Shown here: in pieces, positions 1 to 9,586 of the stretch | How positions within the stretch are numbered: position 1 is the stretch's first letter | How the letters are laid out: each line of letters opens with the position of its first letter | NCBI GenBank assembly: GCA_036961445.1 | Contig: JBALVO010000007.1 | Coordinates: 1-64,000 of the forward strand | DNA from: JBALVO01 sp036961445 | GTDB taxonomy: Bacteria; Pseudomonadota; Gammaproteobacteria; Pseudomonadales; Halieaceae | Length of the DNA stretch: 64,000 nt | Direction: 5' to 3' | Made by a program: the position numbers and the translations under genes | Notes under the pieces: model-generated | The model's input: the letters and a program-made list of their open reading frames with translations, nothing else | Told to the model about the DNA's origin: nothing | Database searches by the model: none

Positions 1-87
1 TTCATTCAGGCCATAACGAATAAACACAAAATTGGTGCCCCAGATAAAGGCAACCGATACAGCGATAAGCTGGTGAAAGAACGTCAA
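1..87 (-). CDS. DMT/EamA-type transporter, N-terminal fragment (runs off the left edge)
   Basis: Only the first 29 codons are present, read leftward from a TTG at position 87. An in-frame TGA lies four codons upstream, so TTG is the only usual start codon available. The peptide has a hydrophobic helix containing IWGTNF and ends in RYGLNE, which is how the first membrane helix of EamA-family drug/metabolite transporters usually looks. The rest of the gene is outside the window, so substrate and length cannot be judged. It could be another small membrane protein, but the WGTNF signature favours EamA. Confidence 0.55.
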   Translation of the reverse strand, partial: MTFFHQLIAVSVAFIWGTNFVFIRYGLNE

Positions 88-184
88 TGTGGCTCAGGCA
101 ACCCGGGTGCTATCTCAAGAAAACACGCTACCAGTCGCGGGGCGAACTGACTGCCACCCGCTTTTTCCACTATTCCTATCGTAG

Positions 185-664
185 CTATGGTGCGGCCAAG
201 GGGTGCGCAAGTTGGCTGAGTGCCACGTCCAATGCGCCCTCCTCCCCCATAGTCTCTTTTTCAATCCAATGCACAAACGATTGCTCATGTCTGATCATTG
301 ACTGGAGCACGTCCTGATCCTGCCGTGGACCCGCATTGGCAATTTCCTCAAACCGTCCCAAAAACTGATCTATCATAGGTTTTAGTGCAGCAAGGAAATC
401 CAGCCAACTGTTCTCCTGATACGCAGCAACGAACCCGGCAACCTGCTCTGCGCTTCCCACGTTCTCTTCGAATTGCATATCGTACTTTTGCAAGAAGGGC
501 CGTAGACGCACCTTGGTCTCAGATTCCAATTGTAATAAGGTACCAAAGTGATACTTCTCCCGTTCATTCCTGGCCACGGCCAGCAATGCAAGGAAGGCTT
601 GCTCGCCAAGCACCTCACTCTGGTAGAGCTCATTGATACACGCCGGATATTCCAGATCGCTCAT
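185..664 (-). CDS. Ferritin-like four-helix protein (hypothetical)
   Basis: This 159-residue protein looks entirely helical. The first helix carries ELYQSEVLGEQAF, the second NEREKYHF with an E-x-x-H pattern, and a late helix IRHEQSFVHWIEKE. That spacing of Glu and His resembles ferritin/rubrerythrin-type diiron bundles. It has no signal peptide and should be cytoplasmic. A Shine-Dalgarno-like CAGGAG precedes the ATG at 664. It lies downstream of the DUF3604 gene on the same strand, 65 bases away. Substrate or metal is unknown; a role in iron or peroxide handling is only a guess from the fold. Confidence 0.6.
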   Translation of the reverse strand: MSDLEYPACINELYQSEVLGEQAFLALLAVARNEREKYHFGTLLQLESETKVRLRPFLQKYDMQFEENVGSAEQVAGFVAAYQENSWLDFLAALKPMIDQFLGRFEEIANAGPRQDQDVLQSMIRHEQSFVHWIEKETMGEEGALDVALSQLAHPLAAP

Positions 665-729
665 AAAATCCTGACTCCTGAAAGATTTTCTTTAAAAGTG
701 AATGCACATATCCAGTATCGAGAAAACTG

Positions 730-2637
730 TTACGGGGTGTACCAGATTGGCGATGTGTAAGCCCTCTCCTGGGTTATCATCGGCACGTTGTCTGGCATCT
801 TCACCTTGAAGCGCAGGGCCTCATAGGCGGTCCAGCGTGGCGTGGGAATCTCTATTACCCGCGCATAATAAAAGGCGGACTGCCGCGGATCGAAATCCGG
901 ATCCGTCCACACGGTAATCAACTCTGGCGCACCAATGGTATTGCTCCAGGTCGCGTTTTTGATATCCACAGTATTACCCACCGGGGGTAGCTTACCATCA
1001 GCGCCCGCCACCCGTGCATCGCTCCAGACCACATCGTACACCCTTTCGTGGGTAGCGCCTTTCTTGTCTATCCAGCCCTTGATTATCTGGATTCGATCCA
1101 GATTACCGCTGTAGGCGTCCTTCAGCGCTCCCACGAGAAAATTTGGTGCCTTGCTGCCAGCGGGTGCGCCACGTAACTCGCCCCCCATCGGCACACCCTT
1201 GGTATAGCCGGCGCCCGCAGGCAACCTGGACAGGGCATCTTGCTCGGTGTACTCCCAACCGCCAAAGAAGCGTACCGATATGCGTGGGCCGGTGGTGGCG
1301 TAAACCTCACGGCGCGCAATTGCATCAAAAATGGCCTCCCGTGTGTTCTCGGTAGCCCACACCGCGGCGTAGCCTGAAGACGCCTGCTGCCAGCCCACCA
1401 CAGTCAGGTCTGGATCCATGGGGGATTTGATCACCATATGCTCATAGCGATGTGGTTCAGGTTCGACACCGGAATGCTTGCCGAAGAAATTTTCCTCTTC
1501 CACCGCTGCCAGGGATGTATGCGAATCGGTGCTGCCAATCATTCCGAGCTTATAAGGATTAAGGCCGAGCTTCCTCTCCAGCGCCAGGCCTGTCTTCAGG
1601 GCAGAGCGAGCATACTCGTATTGCAGCATATCGTTTTGTTTTAGCTGGGTACCATCGAGGTTGGCCGCGTCCCATGTTTCGTAGTCCGCAAACTCATCGT
1701 TAGGCGAAAGAAATGGGTGCGCTTCACCGTCACCCTTGATCTGGGTTGCCTCCATAACAGGTTCCATGCTGGCTCGCAGGGCTGCTATCTCCTTTGTAAG
1801 TGGCTTACCCGCATAGGTTTCATCCGAGTACATCAGGCCGTTGGACAGGTTGCCGTTGTGTGGAATCGCCAGAACGTCACCGCCGGTATCTTGCTCAAAT
1901 TGTGCCAATGCTCGCCACAGATCCTCAGGATTCTGGCTGTCGAACTGGGAAAAAGGCACCGTTCGGTTGGCCATCGCCGCGTCGCCGCGAAACAACACGT
2001 TGCGATGCAGGTTATAACCCCCACGCGTGGTGTACTCGAAACCAATGATCGCCGAAAAGCGCCCAGGCTCGTTGTAGCGGTCAGCAAGCGCGGTGTATTC
2101 ACGCCATGCGTCGCGAACCAGGCGATCACTCTTGAACGGTGGATTCGGTTGTTGCAATGCGGCGACGATTTCCATGGCCGTGGCGAATATCCTGTCCCTG
2201 TCGCCAGTACTGAGCTCTTCATACCAGTGCCTGCCCTGTTCTGTGGCAAGGATCTCCGGATCTCCGGCCAGTAATTTCGGCATTAGCCCGTACATTTCCG
2301 CATGGTCCGATATCACCAGCCAGTCCAGTGGGCGGGACAATTTTGCGCGCAGGCCTCCTGTAGAGATCACTTCCTCACCGCGGGCAAAACGGAAAGCCTG
2401 CTCCTGCCCAAGCCTGTTCATGGTACCTGCGTCCACTGACACTGACGTGTGTAGATGGCTATCACCAAACAGTACCCTGGTAGGAAATGCGCGTCCGGCA
2501 TAGGGAGAAAATGATTGGCTAATATGTGTGCCGGCGACGCCGCCTTTCACGGGCATGGCATCCTGGGCGAATACGGAGTGTACAAACAGTAACGAGGCGG
2601 TGCCAACCAGACTCAAGACTAGTTGATTGATTTTCAT
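730..2637 (-). CDS. Exported DUF3604 protein (PHP-like metal-binding fold), copy 1
   Basis: A 635-residue protein with an N-terminal signal peptide cleaved around FAQ-DAMP (residues 23-26). The mature part begins with an FGDSHLHT motif (His61, His63) and continues with ISDHAE, AIPHNGN and GSTDSHT. These metal-ligand-like His/Asp motifs belong to DUF3604, a family related to PHP-type phosphoesterases. The C-terminal half contains ATTGPRISVRFFGGW and a region ending in SPIWYTP, shared with the second copy at 58.9 kb. Its biochemical role is not established; it is predicted to be periplasmic. It stands alone, with about 200 bases separating it from the protease gene upstream. Confidence 0.85.
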   Translation of the reverse strand: MKINQLVLSLVGTASLLFVHSVFAQDAMPVKGGVAGTHISQSFSPYAGRAFPTRVLFGDSHLHTSVSVDAGTMNRLGQEQAFRFARGEEVISTGGLRAKLSRPLDWLVISDHAEMYGLMPKLLAGDPEILATEQGRHWYEELSTGDRDRIFATAMEIVAALQQPNPPFKSDRLVRDAWREYTALADRYNEPGRFSAIIGFEYTTRGGYNLHRNVLFRGDAAMANRTVPFSQFDSQNPEDLWRALAQFEQDTGGDVLAIPHNGNLSNGLMYSDETYAGKPLTKEIAALRASMEPVMEATQIKGDGEAHPFLSPNDEFADYETWDAANLDGTQLKQNDMLQYEYARSALKTGLALERKLGLNPYKLGMIGSTDSHTSLAAVEEENFFGKHSGVEPEPHRYEHMVIKSPMDPDLTVVGWQQASSGYAAVWATENTREAIFDAIARREVYATTGPRISVRFFGGWEYTEQDALSRLPAGAGYTKGVPMGGELRGAPAGSKAPNFLVGALKDAYSGNLDRIQIIKGWIDKKGATHERVYDVVWSDARVAGADGKLPPVGNTVDIKNATWSNTIGAPELITVWTDPDFDPRQSAFYYARVIEIPTPRWTAYEALRFKVKMPDNVPMITQERAYTSPIWYTP

Positions 2638-2837
2638 GAGATTGACTCCAGCGGTTATTAGCTTAAACGATATTTCATTCGCATAACGCTCTCCGCATCA
2701 GTATAGGTCATGATAAGGCCTCTGCCAAAAGCTCGAAGATTGCCACGACGATAATATTATAGATAGCCTACTAACGGTCGCTGGTACCTGGGAATGCTGG
2801 CAGACATGGTATTGATCGATCATGACCTGCCCGCCCA

Positions 2838-4172
2838 CTAGCCTTCTTCAGCCGTTGCATGGCGACGGAACCGGTCTGCCAAAACCACATCCTCACACTG
2901 GGCTTGCGTGCCTGACCGCCAACATAAATGAACCAATGGTGCCTCGGAGGACAGCGCCCGCTTCAACTCCCCCACGGTGAGTTCCGTAACCGGCGAAGCA
3001 TCGAACGAGGTAATAATATCTCCCGTCTGCAGCGAGCTGCTGGCAGCGCCGGAGTCCGGGGCAATATGCCGGACAATACTCCCTAATCGATGCGGCCGTA
3101 GCAATAACCCACTCCTGTCGGCAAACATTGGCTCTGCGAAGCGCTGATTAGGCTTGAGCAAGATACGCTCATTAGCGTAGTCGAAAATCAGGTTGAATCG
3201 ACTCAAAGTCTCATTGCCAAGGATACCGTTACTGCTGTTTTCGCTCTCCCCACCGCTCATTGCATAGTCTACCGGCAACGAGTCCAACTGGTAGGAACCC
3301 AACAGCAACGACTCCGACATAGCCACGCGACTCTCTACATCACCTGATATACCTTGATCCACACGCGAAAAGTACAGCTGAGGCGCGTGCAGCTCGGCGT
3401 GCGAAGCAGGTGTGAGCGAGACGCTGCCACGGGCGCCGGTATCCACCAGTAATTTCACTTCAACCGCTGTCCCCTGATCATTCGTTACCTGGGCAGTCAG
3501 ATAGGGAACGCCGCCCTCGATTTGCAGCGGTATCGCCTGCCACCCCTTGCCGGGAATCTCGCCGCCCACAACAGCAGAGAGCTCGGAGAAGGTAACCAAC
3601 TGGCGCTCATAATCGATTGTCACCGTGAACCGTTGAAAGAAGGGTGCGCCCACGACGCCATCGAAATACACGTCGTCTGTTTCTGTAAAAAAGGGTACCG
3701 AATCCAATGGCAACTGTATGACCGACTGACCTTCCATTTGTAAGGTACCCAAGGTCAATGTCGTGTCCCTGATAATGTGCGCGATGGGGTGTGGCCCTGT
3801 GCCAACGCCCGAGACTGTAATTTGGCCGCTTGATGGCAGCCCCAGGGGGCGGGTATTACGGCTCTCCAGAATCAAATTGGCCCCTGCCCCGCTATCCAGC
3901 ACAAAGTTCATAGGCTCACTGTCGTTTATGCGCACCGGCACAATAATATGATTATCGATGAGGGTAAACGGGACGGTCGTTTCTTTGGCCTGTGTGTTCC
4001 AGCTGTAGGATGATGTTGCGTTGTCATAGCTAAAACGAGCCATATCCGTCAACTGACAGCCGCCGCACAGTAGCACCAGCACCGCAACAGCGCCGCTCTT
4101 GTAGCGTACCCCTTGTATTTGCCGAAAATAACTAACTCGCGAGGCAATACTCGCGGCGATTGTAGCTTTCAT
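2838..4172 (-). CDS. Two-lobed retropepsin-like aspartyl protease with C-terminal PDZ domain
   Basis: This 444-residue protein has a hydrophobic N-terminal segment ending in LLCGGCQ around residue 39, suggesting a signal anchor or an imperfect lipobox. It carries two aspartic-protease signatures, VLDSGAGAN (Asp93) and LLVDTGARGS (Asp244), so both lobes of the active site lie in one chain. Residues from about 355 on (SGLLLRPH, GDIITSFDASPV) form a PDZ domain. The arrangement fits bacterial periplasmic aspartyl proteases of the retropepsin-like type, acting at the cell envelope. The substrate is unknown. It is transcribed divergently from the DUF2975/HTH operon across an AT-rich region containing inverted repeats. 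Confidence 0.82.
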   Translation of the reverse strand: MKATIAASIASRVSYFRQIQGVRYKSGAVAVLVLLCGGCQLTDMARFSYDNATSSYSWNTQAKETTVPFTLIDNHIIVPVRINDSEPMNFVLDSGAGANLILESRNTRPLGLPSSGQITVSGVGTGPHPIAHIIRDTTLTLGTLQMEGQSVIQLPLDSVPFFTETDDVYFDGVVGAPFFQRFTVTIDYERQLVTFSELSAVVGGEIPGKGWQAIPLQIEGGVPYLTAQVTNDQGTAVEVKLLVDTGARGSVSLTPASHAELHAPQLYFSRVDQGISGDVESRVAMSESLLLGSYQLDSLPVDYAMSGGESENSSNGILGNETLSRFNLIFDYANERILLKPNQRFAEPMFADRSGLLLRPHRLGSIVRHIAPDSGAASSSLQTGDIITSFDASPVTELTVGELKRALSSEAPLVHLCWRSGTQAQCEDVVLADRFRRHATAEEG

Positions 4173-4219
4173 ATGTCGCCTCCAGCGGCGTGTTGACCTT
4201 GAACAGAAAACACCTTAAA

Positions 4220-4274
4220 ACAATATTTTATTATTGTAAAACAATAATTATTTATTTTTAGACATTGATATGTC
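4220..4274. promoter_or_regulatory. AT-rich inverted repeats, candidate operator for the divergent promoters
   Basis: ACAATA at 4220-4225 and TATTGT at 4232-4237 form a perfect 6-base inverted repeat around a 6-base spacer, and ACAATA recurs at 4241-4246. Just downstream GACAT/ATGTC (4261-4274) forms a second inverted repeat with a 4-base spacer. They lie between the aspartyl protease gene (minus) and the DUF2975/HTH operon (plus), which encodes a small Cro-like repressor. Autoregulation through these sites is inference. Confidence 0.4.
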
Positions 4275-4318
4275 ACAATGCGACCTCACTTTGATCAAGC
4301 GTCAGGAATAATAGCAAT

Positions 4319-4831
4319 ATGGATTCACTGCACAGGGTTCGTACGATAAGTCGCGTGTTTCGCTATCTGGTGATCTGCATAGGCGCTGTCATTACTGGCG
4401 CGGCGGGTATCGCACTAGGGGTGTCCGGACAAGATTGGCTGAGTGTTGGCGACGAGCGCCTCGCCGACCTGTTAAATACGGGCGCTATCAATGGCGTCTC
4501 AGCGGCTTTACTGATGGCGCCAGTTGGCGTCATCTTTATCCTGGGCATCTACTGGTTACAGCGTTTATTCGGCGCCTACGCCGCCGGCAGCTTTTTTACC
4601 GACGAATCCATGCGCTGCTATCTCTGGCTGGTATGGCTCAAAGTTGCCAGCTTTGCCTATCACCTCGTCTTGCCACTTCTTTTCTCCTGGACCGCGCAAA
4701 CAGATGGCGAAAACGATGCCAACATCATTGTTGATGTCGGTGCGCTGGTCGAGCTCATGGTTCTATTACTAATAGTGCACCTGATGCGGGAAGCGCAACG
4801 CATCAATGAAGAAAACAAAGGCTTTGTATAA
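4319..4831 (+). CDS. DUF2975 family membrane protein
   Basis: A 170-residue protein with four predicted membrane helices: one near residues 14-34, one after the NTGAINGVSAALL stretch, one in the WLVWLKVASFAYHLVLPLLF region and one near the C-terminus. The segment YAAGSFFTDESMRCY is typical of DUF2975 proteins. Its stop codon shares one base with the ATG of the following HTH gene, the usual arrangement in which a DUF2975 membrane protein is paired with a small Cro/CI-type regulator. An AGGA motif precedes the ATG. The function of the pair is unknown; membrane-linked control of the regulator is a common speculation. Confidence 0.8.
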   Translation: MDSLHRVRTISRVFRYLVICIGAVITGAAGIALGVSGQDWLSVGDERLADLLNTGAINGVSAALLMAPVGVIFILGIYWLQRLFGAYAAGSFFTDESMRCYLWLVWLKVASFAYHLVLPLLFSWTAQTDGENDANIIVDVGALVELMVLLLIVHLMREAQRINEENKGFV

Positions 4832-5037
4832 TGCCAATAATCGTCAATCTTGATGTGGTTATGGCCCAGCGAAAAATGAGTTCTAAGGAACTGGCGCAGG
4901 CGATCAATATTACCGAGGCCAACCTCTCCTTGTTGAAACGAGGTAAGGTGAAAGGCGTTCGGTTTGAAACACTAGCGGCGATTTGCGACTATCTGGACTG
5001 CCAACCAGGGGACATTCTCGAATACCGCCCCGGTTAG
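4831..5037 (+). CDS. Small Cro/CI (XRE)-family DNA-binding regulator
   Basis: This 68-residue protein is essentially one helix-turn-helix domain. It has MSSKELAQAINITEANLSLL as the HTH core and ends in the motif CDYLDCQPGDILEY, as in the YozG/short Cro-like family. It is translationally coupled to the upstream DUF2975 gene (ATAATG overlap). It probably binds near its own promoter; the inverted repeats at 4220-4274 are the natural candidates. No effector domain is present. Confidence 0.88.
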   Translation: MPIIVNLDVVMAQRKMSSKELAQAINITEANLSLLKRGKVKGVRFETLAAICDYLDCQPGDILEYRPG

Positions 5038-5115
5038 CGCCCCTGGGTTAAATACGCTTGGCATTTCAGCTTTAAGTGCCTATCTTGTAGCAACTCATTT
5101 TAGCCCAGTGTCGTC

Positions 5116-5727
5116 ATGTCCCTGATCATAGCCATGAGCTTGTTCGCCCTTTCCATGTCGATTTCTCCCGGCCCGGTTAACCTGGTCACCTTTTCCTCGG
5201 GATTGAACTACGGCTTCCTGTCATCCCTACCCTTTGTAACGGGGGCTGCGCTGGGTTTTACGCTGCTACTATTAGTTGTGGGCCTTGGTTTAGGAGAAAT
5301 TGTCGCATTGAGTCCCGCGCTAATGCAGGTACTGGCTTATGCCGGTAGCGCATTCATCTGCTACATGGGATACAAAATTGCCACCGCGCACCCGGAGTTA
5401 CCCGGGGTACCCAAGAGACAACCACACTTTTTCCAGGGAGCAGCTCTGCAGTGGCTCAATCCCAAGGCATGGATAGCGTGCCTCTCGGGGGTCTCCGCCT
5501 TCGAGGCCACTGCAGACAACGGACTTTTTATCTTCGCCAGCCTGTACCTGGTGATCTGTTTCCTCTCGATCGCTGCCTGGGCATTTGCCGGTGCCAGAAT
5601 CAGTGCGCTATTGGGCGACAGCAACAAGCTGCAGTGGTGTAATCGCGTCATGGGCGTATTGCTCATTATCGTCGCCCTTTACCTTCTCTATCTCCATACG
5701 GGGCTCCTGATGGGAACAGCGTCGTAA
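5116..5727 (+). CDS. LysE/RhtB family amino-acid exporter
   Basis: A 203-residue inner-membrane protein with about six hydrophobic segments. It carries the family signatures SISPGPVNLVTFSSG near residue 16 and the QWLNPKAWIACLSG motif in the middle. LysE-family proteins export amino acids or related small metabolites. The substrate cannot be read from the sequence. It is monocistronic, about 80 bases after the HTH gene, and converges with the enoyl-CoA hydratase gene. Length is normal for the family. Confidence 0.88.
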   Translation: MSLIIAMSLFALSMSISPGPVNLVTFSSGLNYGFLSSLPFVTGAALGFTLLLLVVGLGLGEIVALSPALMQVLAYAGSAFICYMGYKIATAHPELPGVPKRQPHFFQGAALQWLNPKAWIACLSGVSAFEATADNGLFIFASLYLVICFLSIAAWAFAGARISALLGDSNKLQWCNRVMGVLLIIVALYLLYLHTGLLMGTAS

Positions 5728-5945
5728 CTCCAATGCACAGGCGGAGATCGATCAGATAGAAAGATTCCTGAGTATGACAGGCCTAAAAATGACAAAATAT
5801 TTGTTGGCCGGCAACATCTGCCGCTGATTCGAGCACGGATCCCGAACACTTTGCCGCTATAGGGTATTACCGCAGTGAACCATGCCCATCCTCGTCACCA
5901 ACCCGGCCCCAGGTATCAGCAACTACCGGTGCAGAGGTTCCCTGC

Positions 5946-6788
5946 TCAGGCTCCTTTGAATACCGGCGGCCTGCGCTCTACGCGGGCGCTGAATCCCTCG
6001 ACAAAGTCGCTGCTATCAAACAGCATTTGCAGCGCGCGGTTTTCCCGGTCCAGGGCCAGTGCCATTGATTCAACCAGGGGCTCATTCAATAGTTTTTTCA
6101 TCTGCCGTATGGCGAGGCCGGCACCCCCGGGGGGAATCAGTTGCAGCGCTTTTTCTCGTGTATAAGCCAGCAGTTCCTCATGGGCCAACACCTTGTTAGC
6201 CAACTGCAATTGCAGCGCCTCTGCGGCGCTAATCCTCTCGCCATAAAACACTATCTCTTTGGCTTTTTGTAACCCCAGGAGCCGCGGCAACAGGAAAGAT
6301 GAGCCCAGCTCAGCCGAAAGGCCCAATTTGGCAAAGGGCAATTGAATCCAGGCATGTTCAGACATAAAGACCTGGTCCGCAGCTGCCAGCGTCAAGGTTA
6401 AAGCGCCGCCAATTGCCAGGCCATTCACCGCCGCTATAATCGGCTTTTCGCACTGGAACATTTTTAATGTGGTGCGTTTTTGAGCAATATCGGATGTGTC
6501 CATCTGCTGCATTATCTCATCGGACAAGCCCTCAAAAGCATCCGGGCTGAAATAGCCACCACTGCTATAGGCCTCTTTGGCCGGGTCACTGGAATTTGGG
6601 TCTTTAGCGCCGGTAAGAATCATAACGTGAGCGCTGTCATCTCGTTCAAAGTGATCCACCGCTTTGTAGATTTCAAAAAAAGAATAGAGGCTTAGCGCAT
6701 TTTTTCGTTCTGGTGTATTAAACGTGAGCGTGACAATACCACTGTCGTCATTTTGATAACTGATATCTCTAAACTGGTCGGGTGCCAT
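5946..6788 (-). CDS. Enoyl-CoA hydratase/isomerase family protein
   Basis: A crotonase-fold enzyme of 280 residues. The start at 6788 was chosen because GGAG lies 6 bases upstream and the protein then begins MAPDQFRDISYQ, as family members do. An upstream start at 6926 would add an unlikely Cys-rich extension. Oxyanion-hole regions are visible at the SSGGYFSPDAFEGLSDE stretch and at AAVNGLAIGGALTLTLAAD. The family hydrates or isomerises acyl-CoA thioesters in beta-oxidation and related pathways. Exact chemistry is unassigned. It is divergent from the serine hydrolase gene at 6994. Confidence 0.85.
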   Translation of the reverse strand: MAPDQFRDISYQNDDSGIVTLTFNTPERKNALSLYSFFEIYKAVDHFERDDSAHVMILTGAKDPNSSDPAKEAYSSGGYFSPDAFEGLSDEIMQQMDTSDIAQKRTTLKMFQCEKPIIAAVNGLAIGGALTLTLAAADQVFMSEHAWIQLPFAKLGLSAELGSSFLLPRLLGLQKAKEIVFYGERISAAEALQLQLANKVLAHEELLAYTREKALQLIPPGGAGLAIRQMKKLLNEPLVESMALALDRENRALQMLFDSSDFVEGFSARVERRPPVFKGA

Positions 6789-6993
6789 AGCGGTCTCCAG
6801 GCGGTGAATGTCATATAAAAGAGCCATAATAAGGAGTGACTTGTCGGAAAGTAAACCCTGGCAGCAGAATGCACACTGGAACGGCAAATTACAGCTGTAA
6901 CCTGCAACCGGCGTATGGCAATACAATGCCTTTGATTTACGGTGGCCCTTGGGCTACTGTCTGTTGCTGCAAGAATACGCTGGAAGGCATGAG

Positions 6994-8220
6994 ATGGTAA
7001 AAACAATAACTCAAGTCCCCTCCGGAATCGCCCATACCAAATTCGAGATTGGCCACAGCAACTGGGACGCCCCCCAGCATCTGGCACTGTCACAACTGAA
7101 AATGGATTCCCTGTTCAGCACAGTCGCAATTGAAGCCTCGGAGAAGCCGCTGAATTTGCCCGCGGCGGATCAATCTCTGGACCTCGATAGTTTCGTATTT
7201 GACGATCCCCTGCACCCCGGACGGCAGATGAGTGCGACGCAATTCCTCGACCGGCGGGTATTCAACGATGCTCTCATGATTATTCGGCGCGGTGAACTTG
7301 TGCACGAGTCCTACCGCAACGGCATGTGCGCACAAGACCGCCACGTACTGCACTCCTGCACCAAGTCGTTGTGCGCGATGCTGGTGGCCATCGCAGTTGA
7401 CGAAGGCCGAATGCAGCGCGAAGCGACCATCGATCAGTATATTGAACCCCTACGCAAAATACCGGCATGGCAGGGGGTCACCCTGCAGCAGGTTCTGGAT
7501 ATGCAGGCGGGGATCGCCTATAGCGAAGACTATACCGACCCTGACGCCCACTACTGGCACTATGCCAGGGCCGCTGGTTATTACCCACCGCTGCCCGGAG
7601 AACAAGCGATTGGAGTACGAGGCTGGATACTGGCCAACCTGACTGAGCGTGAACACGCCCCGGGAACCCGTTTTGCCTACAACTCATGTCTTGCCAATAT
7701 TCTGGGTATGGCCCTGGAACACGTCTATGACCGTGGACTTGACACCTTGTTTGAAGAAAAGCTGTACCAGCGCGTAGGTGCGGAAGTCGACGGCTATTTC
7801 AACACTGACCGCATGGGTTTTCCCATTGTAGAAGGACAGCTCAACCTGCGCTTACGTGACTTCGCCCGCCTATCTTTGCTGCTTGCAAACGGCGGCAGAA
7901 ACCTGGCTGGGGAGCAAGTATTGCCCGCTGATTTTATCGTGCGAATCACCAATCCCGATCCTGCCGCGCAAAACGCCTACCAGGCTGGCAAAGCCGACGA
8001 GCTGTTCCCATCGGCGCAATACAAGGAGCAGTTCTGGGTATTGGATCCCGATCGCAGCCAGTTCGCCATGCTGGGCATACACGGGCAGTTTGCCTGGTAT
8101 GATCTTGAACGCGAACTGCTTATAGTCGGGTATGGTTCCTATCCGGTGCAGGATGGCTCCTTGAAGATGACGGCGCTCAACACCCTGTGGCAGACCATCG
8201 CGGCATGCAGTGAACGATAA
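6994..8220 (+). CDS. Beta-lactamase-fold serine hydrolase (class C-like/esterase)
   Basis: A 408-residue protein from the ATG at 6994, which has GGAAGG about 8 bases upstream; an in-frame start 45 bases earlier lacks such support. The catalytic S-x-x-K motif is SCTK (Ser121, Lys124 from this start), followed by GTRFAYNS with the Tyr-x-Asn element. The family includes class C beta-lactamases, DD-peptidases and esterases; proteins without a signal peptide, like this one, are often cytoplasmic esterases. Substrate unknown. It is separated from purT by about 170 bases and is probably its own unit. Confidence 0.82.
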   Translation: MVKTITQVPSGIAHTKFEIGHSNWDAPQHLALSQLKMDSLFSTVAIEASEKPLNLPAADQSLDLDSFVFDDPLHPGRQMSATQFLDRRVFNDALMIIRRGELVHESYRNGMCAQDRHVLHSCTKSLCAMLVAIAVDEGRMQREATIDQYIEPLRKIPAWQGVTLQQVLDMQAGIAYSEDYTDPDAHYWHYARAAGYYPPLPGEQAIGVRGWILANLTEREHAPGTRFAYNSCLANILGMALEHVYDRGLDTLFEEKLYQRVGAEVDGYFNTDRMGFPIVEGQLNLRLRDFARLSLLLANGGRNLAGEQVLPADFIVRITNPDPAAQNAYQAGKADELFPSAQYKEQFWVLDPDRSQFAMLGIHGQFAWYDLERELLIVGYGSYPVQDGSLKMTALNTLWQTIAACSER

Positions 8221-8389
8221 ACAACCCTTCCAGGCGATAAGAGAAAATTCTGCAGACGGAACTGACCAACAGAGGATACCTGCTCAACGTAGGCCCATGA
8301 CTGCGCCCATGTTCTAAAGTTGCCTTTGTCAGTGTGCTTTTGCTGGCTGGTTCCTTATACTGCGAAAATATAGTGAAAGAGACCCAAAT

Positions 8390-9586
8390 ATGTCCGTGAA
8401 TATTGGTACACCATTAAGTTCAACCGCCAAAAAAGTATTGTTATGTGGTGCCGGCGAACTGGGCAAAGAAGTAGCCATAGAACTGCAACGGCTGGGTGTG
8501 GAGGTAATAGCGGTAGACCGCTACGACAATGCCCCGGCGACGCAAGTAGCGCATCGCAGTCACGTCATCAACATGTTGGACAGCCACGCGCTGCGGCGGG
8601 TAATCGAATCAGAACAGCCAGACCTGATTGTGCCCGAAATAGAAGCCATAGCCACGGATACCCTTGCCGAACTGGAAAGCGAAGGATTTACCGTCATTCC
8701 AACAGCAAAAGCGACCCAACTTACCATGAATCGGGAAGGAATTCGGAAGTTGGCAGCCGAAGAGCTGGGCTTACCAACCAGCGCCTATGAATTTGCACAA
8801 ACTAAAGCTGAATACCTGAGCGCCATCAAGAACATTGGTTTGCCGTGTGTCATTAAACCCATCATGAGTTCATCTGGCAAAGGGCAGTCCTTGTTAAGGA
8901 ATGAAACCGAAATCGATGCTGCATGGGAGTATGCACAGGAAGGTGGTCGGGCCGGTAAAGGCAAGGTAATTATCGAGGGTTTCGTAGATTTCGATTTTGA
9001 AATTACCCTGCTCACTGTTCGCCATCGTGACGGCACGTCATTTTGCGCGCCCATCGGACATCGGCAGGAAGGCGGCGACTATCAGGAGTCCTGGCAGCCA
9101 CAGGCCATGAGCGAACCGGCCTTAATTGCCGCACAAAATATGGCCGAACAAGTGACATCCGCCTTAGGAGGGAAAGGTTTGTTCGGCGTTGAATTATTCA
9201 TTAAGGATGACGACGTTATATTCAGCGAAGTGTCGCCTCGCCCGCATGACACCGGGTTAGTCACGCTGGTTTCACAAGACTTATCAGAGTTTGCACTACA
9301 TGCTCGAGCGATTTTGGATTTACCTATTCCACATATCAGGCAAAATGGACCCAGTGCATCCAGTGTCATTCTGGTCAGAGGTGACAGTAAAACGGTCTCT
9401 TTTGGAAATTTGGAGAAGGCACTATCGGTACCCAATACCCAGTTACGATTATTCGGAAAACCGGAAGTTATCGGAGCTCGCCGCATGGGAGTGGCCCTGG
9501 CAACGGCTGATAGTATTGAGCAAGCAAAGGCCAGTGCAATGCAATGCTCGGCCTTGGTTGACGTGACTTTGGGAATAAAAAAATGA
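8390..9586 (+). CDS. purT: Formate-dependent phosphoribosylglycinamide formyltransferase (GAR transformylase 2)
   Basis: This 398-residue ATP-grasp enzyme makes formyl-GAR from GAR, formate and ATP in purine biosynthesis. The N-terminal domain has CGAGELGKEVAIELQRLG and PEIEAIATDTL. The ATP-grasp centre shows CVIKPIMSSSGKGQS, and the metal-binding region has FGVELFIKDDDVIFSEVSPRPHDTG. Length matches E. coli PurT (about 392). Its TGA stop overlaps the ATG of the M32 carboxypeptidase gene, so the two are translationally coupled, although no metabolic link is evident. Confidence 0.95.
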   Translation: MSVNIGTPLSSTAKKVLLCGAGELGKEVAIELQRLGVEVIAVDRYDNAPATQVAHRSHVINMLDSHALRRVIESEQPDLIVPEIEAIATDTLAELESEGFTVIPTAKATQLTMNREGIRKLAAEELGLPTSAYEFAQTKAEYLSAIKNIGLPCVIKPIMSSSGKGQSLLRNETEIDAAWEYAQEGGRAGKGKVIIEGFVDFDFEITLLTVRHRDGTSFCAPIGHRQEGGDYQESWQPQAMSEPALIAAQNMAEQVTSALGGKGLFGVELFIKDDDVIFSEVSPRPHDTGLVTLVSQDLSEFALHARAILDLPIPHIRQNGPSASSVILVRGDSKTVSFGNLEKALSVPNTQLRLFGKPEVIGARRMGVALATADSIEQAKASAMQCSALVDVTLGIKK

